Below are positions 11,901 through 25,898 of a stretch of 64,000 bases of DNA, piece by piece. How positions within the stretch are numbered: the first letter of the stretch is position 1; every line of letters starts with the position of its first letter. Source of the stretch: Physella acuta (lineage: Eukaryota > Mollusca > Gastropoda > Physidae); NCBI RefSeq assembly GCF_028476545.1, contig NW_026731811.1, positions 35,001 through 99,000 of the forward strand. The letters are read 5' to 3'. Under the pieces are notes generated by a model. That model was not told the origin of the DNA, did no database searches, and saw nothing but the letters and a program-made list of their open reading frames with translations. A program made the position numbers and the translations under genes.

Positions 11901-13306
11901 GTTAGGTAGGGTATAAAAGGTGGGGTTAGAAAAGTTTGGGGGTCCATTCTCTTATAGCAGCCTCGGTTTAGTTTGATCTCGCAAGCAATAAAAGAAGCTA
12001 ATTGTATACGGACTTTGTGTTTGATTCTTGTCGACCCTGTCCTCACCTCACAACAGTGAGTAAATAAAGCAATAATTGTAAAAATATGTTTTAACTAATC
12101 TCTTTAAAAAAATTTTAACTAAGCAAACATTTTGTATGTAATTAAAATAATAGCAATAGAAAACAAATCAAAAATTGTGTTTTAAGTTTAAAAAATTCAA
12201 TGGCAATCCTAACTGAACAAATACTTTTAAGTAAACAGCAGATAGGAAGAAAAATATTGTGATTTCAATGTTAAGTTTTCTAATTTTGTTGAAAAATATA
12301 AAACTTTTAGCTTAAATAAATACTTAGTAATAAAGACACAAAAAGCTCAGAAATACTATTTTTTTAAATACAGTAGTCAATTATTAAAGGTATTTAAAAA
12401 ATATATTGAAAATATTTTGCCACTTTTAAACAGCTGTTTGAATATTTCAGCTGTAGTTTGGAAACACAAGAAAGCAAAGTTAACTGTACACTACGAAGAT
12501 GGTTTCACTCTTAGGGAGGAGGTAGAAGGAGCTGATGGGCCTGGTGAGGTGTTGTGGGCTCATCCATTTGAGAACCTTCGAATGTCCTCAGATGATGGTC
12601 ATAGACTTTTATGGTTAGATTTTGCTGACATTGGAGAACAGGTATTTTGTTTTGAAGTCCAATTTCCTTATTGATTTTTTAAATTCATTTTTCTTTCCTA
12701 AAAAAATCAAGAATGATTAGAACTTTTTTTATCCTGAAAGATCATTTTAATATTATTCATAAATTTCTTACATATATTTTTGAGATAGCTTTGGGTACAG
12801 CTTTCTTTACTAAAAATGTAGTATAGTTTCTTAAAAAAAAAGTTATAATATGATAAGCCTGTTTCTCATATTTTAGTTAATTTTTGTTTCTGATTTTTAC
12901 AAACCAAACATTAATCTTTGCAGTAAATCTCTTTTAGATTTTATTATTTTATTATAAAAAAAATTTACTAAAAAACTTACTCTCAAATGGCATAAATTAA
13001 AGAAACTTCTTTTTAAGGATTTTATGTTTTAACAGTAGAAAGCTCAAGGTACTATCATAGTTCTTTTTCAGCATATCTAACTGTTAATGTTAATTAGCTT
13101 TGCTGCAAATAAATATCTTTTATATACCACTCAGAAATCTGACAAATTTAACATATACATTGTTTTGTTTAGTTCAGGCCTATACATCATAACTACATAA
13201 CTTCTGTTTTCAGGAATTGGATCTTAATACTTGCCCAAAACCTATAGTGTTTGTCATTCACACTTTCCTGTCTGCTAAAGTGAGCCGCCTTGGACTTATA
13301 GCCTGA
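8991..13306 (+). CDS. SNTB: Beta-type syntrophin (dystrophin-associated adaptor)
   Basis: Membrane-cytoskeleton adaptor that binds dystrophin/dystrobrevin and recruits channels and kinases through its PDZ domain. Seven coding exons: 8991-9212, 10054-10282, 10423-10808, 11094-11236, 11551-11747, 12451-12641 and 13214-13306; 486 codons in phase. Order: split first PH domain ([18 protein letters not shown]), PDZ at about 74-155 ([40 protein letters not shown]), remainder of PH1 ([19 protein letters not shown]), second PH (about 260-395, [29 protein letters not shown]) and the C-terminal syntrophin-unique domain ending [20 protein letters not shown]. The match is closest to vertebrate SNTB1/SNTB2. 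An in-frame ATG at 8928 would add 21 hydrophobic residues; 8991 is chosen because its context (caaaATGG) is better and MANG..AFEV aligns with the family start. A solo LTR sits at the exon-5 donor. Confidence 0.95.
9240..9670. repeat. AGATCT/TCTAGA hexamer clusters in syntrophin intron 1
   Basis: Short runs such as TAGATCTAGATCTAGATC recur at about 9250-9285, 9485-9515 and 9610-9660. The same degenerate palindromic hexamers cluster at about 23690-23830, 26160-26350, 51990-52010 and 55430-55560. They look like low-complexity expansion characteristic of this genome rather than an element with ends. Confidence 0.6.
11753..12055 (+). mobile_element. Solo LTR (303 bp) in syntrophin intron 5
   Basis: It begins TGTTAAGATTG and ends CTCACAACA, the TG..CA ends of LTRs, and is flanked on both sides by the perfect 5-bp target duplication GTGAG (11748-11752 and 12056-12060). 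Inside are a TATA box (GGTATAAAAGG, about 11910) and a downstream AATAAA, in the order expected for U3-R. No internal retroelement sequence, primer-binding site or second LTR is present, so it is a solo LTR left by recombination. A 5-bp duplication fits Gypsy, Copia or BEL; the family cannot be named. Perfect duplications suggest a fairly recent insertion. Confidence 0.85.
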
Positions 13307-16300
13307 AAGCAAATAGACAACATAGGTGTATCTAGACTATTTAATTAACTAGCAATTTATCAGGTGAATTGATATTGAAAAGCCATTGTTATAGCTATTA
13401 GTGTGCAATGTTGTCAGGACTATCTTAACCATAAGTGTTCAGTTCACTGGTAAAGGGAAGTTAGGAACTAGCTTTGATATCATTTGCCATTATTTCAATT
13501 TAAAAATATATATATTTTTTTTTCTTTCTAAGATTGAATATATTTATTAAATTGTGCTGGTATCTTATTGGTAGAAAAACTGGTTTATGTTAGTCCTATG
13601 TTATTAGACCAGATTATCAGAAAATAATGTGACCTTTGTGTTTTGAATTTTCATTGTCAGATTCAGTTTAATTAAGCAATTAGCACCCGTAATCTATTGC
13701 TGTTAAAGGAAAACTTATTTCCTTTTTTTAGCTGATATCACTTAGTTTTATTTAGAACATAGTAGACATTGATGCATTTCATTTTTTTTTTCATACCAAA
13801 CAACTGCTGACCATGTTATAGATATAGAAAAAATCTGTGTAATACATACTGAACAGAAATTTTATTTAGTTATTAAATTTATAGCTTTTTATTTAGTCTG
13901 GTTATTTATAATTACCCCCTTGCTGGTCAAGTCAAGCTATTTTTGTTTTTTAAATTACAGTCATTTATTTGATTGTTTTATAATTTCAAATATTGATGTA
14001 AACTGTATTAACCCATGGTGTACACTTGTTAGTCTAATTTATACATCTGTTTTAAAGAAACTATAAAGAAAGTGTTTACTTAAAAAACAGGGTTACTTAA
14101 GAAGCACATTAAATTTAAAAACAAGCAGAAATGTAACTACCTGTTAACTGTTGGTGTAACAATTTGTAACAGATTTTGTGTCCAATTTAAACACAGGATC
14201 AAACTTAAGTCCTTAAAGTTGTCATTTGCCCACACTAGGTGGTGTGATCTGTTAAAAAGTTAAGGTGGGGGGGGGGGGGGGATGGCAGCACATCAGAGCA
14301 TTGTGTTTACAATTCTTTTGTGTTTACACTCAAAGAAACTCTACTTCATCTGCTCATATAACTCCTCATGGTGACTTATGTTTGAAAGTTAAATTATTGT
14401 ATAAAATTACACTGTTGAATATTTTTAAAATCCTGCGTTGATCATATAAGCTAGGATTGTCAATTTAAATATGAAAGAATAATCAGTTTAAAAACAACGC
14501 AATATTGATATTAAGCTTAATTGTTAACGCTAATTTTTGTATTAATCATCCAGTCAAGATGTATTGTTTCATTTTTTAAAATAATTTATTTATACACTGA
14601 TTCTTGTCTGTACACAATTTTATACCCCCTGATAGAACTGGTTGTTACTGCTTGCTTTGCGTTCAAAAAAATTTTCTCGCTTTTTGTTGTTGATACTCTT
14701 GTGAATATTATATATCCATATTTACCTAAGCTGATGAAAACCTTTTTTGTATATACACTTTATTCCTCTGAGTGTTGTGAGTAGAATTTATGCTTTTTTT
14801 AAAAAATGAATTTCAATGTAAATATATTTTCAGTTATTTTGTTTTTAAATATTTTTAACTTTTTTCTTTAAAGTCTTTTTTTGTTCTTTTTTTGTTCTTT
14901 GAGATCTTTTTAGAAAGCTGATGTAAATATAGTACAAACTTTGATTCAAATATTTGTCAATAGAATTTTCTATATGAGAGACTTTATTTTATCCTCATAG
15001 TTTTACAAAAGTTGTGTAAATAAGTAATGTGTTCCCAAAAACTGTGAATGTGATTCTAGTATTTGATAGCTTCCACACACAGTACCTGGTGATCCATTTG
15101 CTTTATGTTGTGAAATAATCGTTTTGCTTAGTACTTTATTTATCCCTTCCATTGATATATTTCTTTATGGTCCTATCTTCACTTCTTATACTTTATACCT
15201 TCATAGATTATTTATTTAGTTTTACCTGTTAAAGTCTAGATTACTTAAAAGTCTTTGAGCATTACATAAATTAAAAACTGAATACATTTTTTTTTCTATT
15301 ATTGATAAATTGTTTTTGAGTAAATACATTTCTTGGATAAATTACTTTAATCACTACTTTGTGACCATAAAAATGTGTGCTTAGATGAGCATATAACAAA
15401 CTTAAGAATATTTTATTTCTTACAGATAGGTTTTATTTTTACTTGTACTAAAATTATTGAACTTAACTAATGTGTTATGGGACAATGTGATCTAGCAAGT
15501 TTTCAACCCAAAAATCTCGTTGGATACACGAGTCCATGCGGAACTGCTCCCATCTAGCTGGCTGGTGTGTTGTGATAAGCCTGGCTAAGGAAATGTTTTG
15601 AAGCCAGACCTTAATGAAAACAAATTAGTGTATTGTTTCTAAAAAGCACACACATGTAGATTAGAATTTTTTTTTGTTTCTTATGGGGATGTTTTGTTGA
15701 CTTAGAGAAATGAAAAATCTGATTATATGTCAGACTGTGTTTACAAGTTTAATGGTTAACATTTGTTCATTTTGAAATCTGCCTGTCTTTGTTTAAATAT
15801 GATTGATTATTAGAGGTTTGGAATGAGGTGGTCATACATAAATTATTAAAGATAGGGAATGAATTAGTCATGTGACTTAAGACTGTTACTGAGTGTGCCA
15901 TACCACCATCTAAAAGTAAGGCAGCTGTGAGATCTAGAAATCTTGAATTTATTAATGGATATATATATATAGTTTTGTTAAATGTTATTACTACTACTAA
16001 AATGTTGATCTAGCTTTTTTTTTTCTATTATGATTTACTGTGCTTTTGAGTTTAACTGCATGCCATGTATTTTTTTTTGTGCCTGCTTGTTTACATTTCT
16101 TGGTTGTGTACACCAGAAACAAACTATCCTGTTGGAATTTCCAGCACTTAGGATAAGTTGGCATGTGGATCTGGTGTTATCCTGTTACTGCTGCTCTCTG
16201 TATCCATTCAGCCATATTGTTTCTAGAATCTTCCAATTTTCTCAAATTTTTTGTTGTTTTGCATGTACAATTGTTACTAACTGTATGCTCTGTTTTCATG

Positions 16301-19300
16301 GTGATAAAAAAAGCATTCTTGTCATTTATTAATTTGAAAAATGTTGTTATCTTTTAGTATTATTAATTTCTTTATCAATTAAAGTTTATTTCATTTTTTA
16401 CTTCTAAAAAAATATTCACTCACCACCCTTTGAAACAAAGATTATTTTCTTAAATTATTTTATTGAAGTTTGCGGGTTATAGGTATTCAGAGATAATTTG
16501 GTTATGTTATTTCTCTTTGATCAGATGAGTACCCAACTTAAGTTGATGAAAGAAAATGGTGCTGACCACAGTCTGTTCATATTCTATGGTCACAAAAATA
16601 TATTAATACTACTTCATCTGCCCTTATTAGGACTGAAAGGTTTACTGTATCTTTCAAACCTACTGTCAACCACAATTCACTGATACAATGTATAGTGCAA
16701 GATTTAATCTTACTTATCATCATAGAATAAACTAAAGCTCTCTTCAAAATTAGTCTTTATTGAATCATAATGTATGCAGATGTTTTTGAAACAAAAATTT
16801 TATGTTTACTATAGAGCTTATCATAAATGTAAAAAACATTGGTGTGTTTTTAATATGACTGGAAATACAAGAACAAAACCACACTTTACTGAGAAAATGT
16901 GTTATTTCTTTACATGGTGCTGAAGTGATCCAAAACACTTCATTCTTTATTGATATATTTTTCATTATTCTTCAAAACAGCTTATTCCCTCTCCCCACTC
17001 TAAATTACCGTTTGCTTTTTGAAACTACAATTTCTTTCCAAAATGTTAACTGGACCGAGTCCATAATTAATTTTTTTTTTAAATTGTAAATTTTATGTAC
17101 CTTTTACATTAGAGATGACATCACACTTTTTTGTTTCTACCTCTTCCCAAATACCTGACATTCTCTTCCCCTCTCCACCTACCCACTAAGTGTGAAGTCA
17201 TGTATTTGTACTCAAGGTTAAGTTCTTACATTTTCAGAGCACTTGGTTAAAATCCTTGTACACTCAAGTGTTTGTAAATATCTCCTGATCTACTTAAAAT
17301 ACTTTGTACAGTAATGTATACATCAACACTTCAACTTTTGCTATGGGATTACAAGGATAGATTTTGTTTTTGACACCTCTTGTTTCTAGTAGTTCACATT
17401 AATTTACCTGAACACTTGTTATTTACTTGATTAATTAAGCACTACACCACCTCACATTCGCATTACTTAATTACTTGTGCATGTTAATGAATAATTAGAT
17501 TCTAATTTACTGTGACAGTGCAAATGAAAAAGAAACATGAACCCAATTTTCATTGCAGGAACAGCATGACAATGTTAATTTGTTGTGTTTACTGCTCTAA
17601 ATATTAGTTATTTACTGCTCTAAATATTAGTTGTTTAAAAAATTAAATAATAACCTAGTTGTAAGATTTCACTTTGGTTTTATTTGAGAAATCTTGCCAG
17701 TGTCTTTTAAATGTTATTTTTCAATGCTATAAAATTATTAAAATGCCTTAATATTTCTGCTTCCTTATCCAAGCATTAAATTGTTAAGCTGAATATGGTA
17801 AAAAGCTCAGCCCTCTTAACATTATTAAGTAGTTGTCATGATAATATTGCTATGTGAATTTCAACATTATTTTAAACTTACACATTTTCCCATTAATTTT
17901 TTTTTTAATGAGTTTTAAAAATTGGCTTCACAACAGCAATATTTTCAGGTGAACTAAATTTCCTCAGTATCAAGCGTCAGGATGTACCAGCCCTTTTTAA
18001 GTAATCCCAGCTGTGTAGTTAGAAATATATATGTAGGAAGTAGTGCTTCTCAACAGGAAATAAGGAATGTGTACATAAAATCAACAACTCAAATCCAGGG
18101 CTGTATTATCTGAATTATCAGTAGGGTTAGGGAGGGGGCTGATCCTTAAATGATAACTTCCCCTCGTTAAATTATTGATGACTGAGTGCACTTTTCACTT
18201 CCATTGCTTTCAGTTTCAAAATAGTGTATATCATAACACTACAATTTTAAGTTGTCAGAATGGTAGACATAGATCTATATGAATATGTTTTGACCCCTCC
18301 AAACTAAAATAAGAAAATCCTGCCTACACAACTGTATTATATGTGCTGTTTTGTTGTTGGTCTTAAATTAATGCCAATAGAATTGTTGTAATTTATCTGG
18401 TCCAATCACGTATTATTTAGTTTTAAATCTTGCATCTATCACATGGCAATACATCTAACTGATGAACTTTTTGCACATATGCACATGTGGTTTTATCATA
18501 CCTGGTGGTGTTACTAATTTTAAATAGATCCACCTTTTTTTAAGACCACATAAAAATGTTGATAAAGATGTATCCTATACCAGTTATACATCTTGATCTG
18601 ACATTTTCCCCATTTAACAATAACTTTTGTAGTGTTAAATTTGACTAGTCATACTGACTTCGTTAAGGGATTTTTTTTTCCTAGGTTATAAAGGTTCTCT
18701 TTTTTTGTTTTGTTTTTTATTTGTACTTTTTTGCTGTTAAGTTTAGACTGAAATTTACATGGAATGTCTAGTGAATGCATGTTTGGATAAGACATCTGTT
18801 CATTATTGCATTTTGCTCTTACTGGTAATTTTATTAAAATTATTTTCTGAACTAACTGGAGTCTTTATATAGTCACTTTCTTTTAGTATTTTTTTACTTC
18901 ATTTCAAGTCTTCAGCCAGCAATTATAATATGCCTACACCAAAATATCCTTATTTTTTTACTTAACATGCTAGAGCAAAAGTATGTTTTTTATTTTGCAC
19001 TAAGGCATTATTTTCACACACTGTTCTAAACTGAACACTTAGATGAATGCTTTAAATAATTTTTGCATTTTGAGCACCTTGACATGTATTGAGACTAAAC
19101 CAGTTTACTTAATATAATTATAAATGACCACTTTGCCCGCAATTAAACAGTAGTGTAATCTTTTTTTTAATAATCCACGGTTTTGAAATAACTTCACTGA
19201 TAATTAAACATGTCACCCATTTCATTCTTACCAGACCAAAATAACAAAAATTAAATTTCAGTCAATGTGTATTACCTCTAAACAAACATGAATAGTACAT

Positions 19301-20118
19301 TATGATTGCAAGAGGTCTGCAAGGTTGGAAATAACATTTTGTAGTCCTTATTCACAAAAAAATCCTAAGCACTACGCCAGTGTAAAGAATATGTGAAAAG
19401 TCCTTTACATGAAATGCATTGTTTACATTTGTTAAATAAATTCTGGTTTGGACAAGAGATCAAATGAAGTAGTATGGAATAAATAAATTTTGAGTATGTA
19501 AGCTTGTAAATATCAGTAAAATAAACAAAAGACTAGGTAATTACCTCTTTAAGTTTTAAAAAATTGTTGGTGATATGCAAAATTAAATTAAACATATTTT
19601 GACCAAATATCTTAAGACTACAAAAAAAAAAATTAATTACTAAGTGTACAATGATGTAAAAATATTAGTCACATTTTTAATGGGAAAAAATGTGTGCAGC
19701 TTGCACAGAAACATCAGAACTTCTTCATACAAACATTTAAATACAATCATTTAAGTTTAAAATTGATAAACATAGACATTACAAGAGATTATTACTGTTT
19801 TTAAAGGAAACATAGAAAATTGGTTCATTTAAAAAGCTTTAATAAATGTAGAGAATAACATTCAGTCTTGATTTAACAGCAATTAATCAATTAGTTACAG
19901 TAACCAGATCTTAGTAAGCTAACAACTTTGGTACATAAAAAACAAAGCATTTAATTTTACAACAAACTAAATTGAATATTCTGGGTAACCTGTGTTCAAA
20001 TAAGAGAAAGAAAACATCAAAAGAAAAGACAAAAAGAAACCTTTATCACACCAACTGAAGCTATCAGTTTTTAAAATAATAGTCTTACTTTCATTCATAC
20101 ACATTTGTATTGCCTGAT
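13307..20118. other. 6.8-kb region between syntrophin and GOT2, no gene seen
   Basis: AT-rich DNA that presumably contains a long syntrophin 3' UTR on the left and the GOT2 3' UTR on the right (both genes end here, tail to tail). The small ORFs at 14.5, 16.0-16.7 and 16.8 kb are Phe/Ile/Leu/Cys-rich translations of AT-rich DNA with no family resemblance. A G-run lies at about 14265-14281. No transposon ends, tRNA or other structured RNA could be recognised by eye. Confidence 0.5.
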
Positions 20119-24141
<4,023 letters not shown>

Positions 24142-24599
24142 CTTGGTGAGGTTCAATAGAAAGTTCAAGGTCAGGTTGTGTGGGTTTTCTGTCAAGGGAA
24201 CCACGTGATTTCGTTTTCGGGAATATTGCTAGGCTAAGGATGTGCCTAGGCTTGACATAAAATGTCATTATTAGGCCCTGAGCAGACCAACTTGGCTGAT
24301 GTCTTAATCGTGTCACCCGGTGCGGTAATTCTAGATGCCACCCTGGTCCCTGGTATACCGCAGTGGTGTAGGCAAGGGGTGCTAGTAGGGTGGAAATCCC
24401 CCCCCCCCCCATTCATCTTCTTGATGACCCCTGATAAATTAATTTAATTTCCAAGATTTATCATATTAATTGAGTGGATTATGAGAAGTACAATGTAATT
24501 CAGTGGACCCTAACAAAACAGCATTATGACCTCGATATTGCGGACGAAACCAGCTTCGCTGTCACATTGATAGCAGCATGCCAAATCCAAATTCAGCAA

Positions 24600-24965
24600 A
24601 GGGATCATCCATAAATGACGTCACGCTTTTTTTGATGATTTTTACCTCCACCTCCCCTCCGTCACACATCTTCACAAAAAGCCAGACCCCCCCCCCCCCA
24701 AATGACGTCACACCTCAGCGCCTCAAAATTGCAGTTGAATTTTTTTTTTTAAACATCGATATTTTTCCAAAATCTTGCCTGAACTCTGTCAAAATAGAGT
24801 ATTTTAATTAATTCCTATTACAATTTATAAAAACAGTTTTCTAAAACGTGAAATAACGTCTAAAATTCGTTTTCTAACATTGCTTTTTTATAATGCAAAA
24901 GTGTTACGTCGCACCATCTGACCCCCCCCCCCCCCCCTCCCACTCATCACACACCGTCATAAAAT
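24600..24965 (+). mobile_element. MITE with TGACGTCA-bearing terminus, 5' portion
   Basis: It starts GGGATCATCCATAAATGACG and includes a poly-C run, a second TGACGTCA and a core (AACATCGATATTTTTCCAAA, AAAATAGAGTATTTTAAT) also present at 27174-27433. The second copy keeps the opposite terminus (GACGTCATTTATGGAAGACC), the inverse of this start, so the two fragments show a family with inverted ends. This copy lacks its right end, which gives way to TTTTGTCC repeats. Confidence 0.65.
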
Positions 24966-24967
24966 TA

Positions 24968-25005
24968 TGGCCTTTTGTCCGTCTCGGTCTTTTGTCCTTG
25001 TCGGC
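24968..25005 (+). repeat. TTTTGTCC-rich short repeat, copy 1
   Basis: Contains GGCCTTTTGTCCGTCTCGG followed by TCTTTTGTCCTTGTCGG. The same sequence, extended by further GGCCTTTTGTCC units, is at about 25628-25697. The pair could be terminal repeats of one insertion or dispersed copies of a simple repeat. Confidence 0.6.
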
Positions 25006-25326
25006 GAGAGGACTGAAAAAGCCGCATCAGTAAGGCCAGGTTATTATTTTGCAGAATATGGGCGTTATAAGAACTGTCATTCCGAAATACGACAGCGTTC
25101 TCTAAGCTTGTGATACATAGAGAGTGATATAAATAAAATAACAACAAACTTCAGACATTTATTAACGGACGCCTGTGTCGCATATTGAACATCAGGTGGC
25201 CTGAGAAAATTGCAAACACCGAACTATGAAAAAACCCATGGTAAATAAATACAAAAGCGCGAATGAGGATGGATTGGACACACCTTGCGCAAACCAACAA
25301 ACAACAACACCAGACAGGCTCTAGAT

Positions 25327-25518
25327 CAGAGTTTCTTCCAGGCAGAGCCCCCCCCCCCCCCCGAAGAAAGTCTACCGCCCCCCCCCCCCCCCGAACGAGA
25401 TGAATTTTATATAGTAAACATACACTTTTACTAGTGCCCGTCCCCCGTCCCCCAAAAATTTCAAAAGCCCCCCCCCCCCCCCCCCCCCCTCGGAGAAAAA
25501 AGTCTGGAAGAAACACTG
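25327..25518. mobile_element. MITE of the TTTCTTCCAG family, copy A
   Basis: Inverted ends CAGAGTTTCTTCCAGG and (reverse complement) CAGTGTTTCTTCCAGACT enclose 192 bp dominated by C-runs, with GAACGAGATGAATTTTATAT in the middle. Flanks are CTCTAGAT and CTTTAGAT, an 8-bp target duplication with one mismatch, which fits the hAT superfamily. Three more copies are at 49.4, 49.9 and 56.8 kb. Reading frames here are poly-Gly translations of the C-runs. Confidence 0.75.
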
Positions 25519-25627
25519 CTTTAGATTGGAATCTCCAAAGAAAAAGGAGAGTAGGCAGGCTAAAAGAAACTTGGAAATTAAATTATTAGCATATGACACA
25601 ATTGATTAACGATCCTTCACAAAATAT

Positions 25628-25697
25628 TTGGGCCTTATGTCCAGTCGGCCTTTTGTCCGTCTCGGTCTTTTGTCCTTGTCGGCCTTTTGTCCGGATC
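25628..25697 (+). repeat. TTTTGTCC-rich short repeat, copy 2
   Basis: Several near-copies of CGGCCTTTTGTCC separated by a few bases, colinear with the repeat at 24968-25005. No function is apparent. Confidence 0.6.
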
Positions 25698-25898
25698 CAT
25701 CGGTTGTGAGTAGTCCTTGTAAAGTATAGAAGAGCTCTTTTTTATGAGAGTTAAAGATCTAGAGAATTTCTACTTCCTGTTTAGAGCTATCTAGAATTGA
25801 GTTAGCTAAAATAAGGCCACGTCAGTTTTGTTTTTGTATACATTTTACTATATAAAACACTAAGCACTGTTTAAAGTATTTTAGATGAAATAAACAAA

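Larger units (their letters stand above)
24142..25898. promoter_or_regulatory. Head-to-head GOT2/Derlin-1 upstream region
   Basis: The 1.76 kb between divergent start codons should contain both promoters, but most of it is transposon-derived: a single hAT-like terminus CAGTGGTGTAGGCAAGG at 24361, a MITE half at about 24600-24965, TTTTGTCC repeats and a complete MITE at 25327-25518. Plausible core promoter DNA is limited to about 24142-24350 (GOT2 side) and 25700-25898 (Derlin-1 side). No TATA box is obvious. The two-promoter role is inference from gene orientation. Confidence 0.5.

Noticed and set aside
16030-16357. 100- and 64-codon plus-strand frames rich in Cys/Phe
   Set aside because: Overlapping frames in AT-rich DNA downstream of syntrophin with no splice context or recognisable motif.
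24361-24420. Second hAT-like element starting CAGTGGTGTAGGCAAGG
   Set aside because: Only one terminus is visible; no inverted partner or 8-bp duplication was found, so it is mentioned only within the GOT2/Derlin-1 upstream region.
25151-25599. Gly-rich minus-strand frames
   Set aside because: Poly-Gly from C-runs of MITE copy A.
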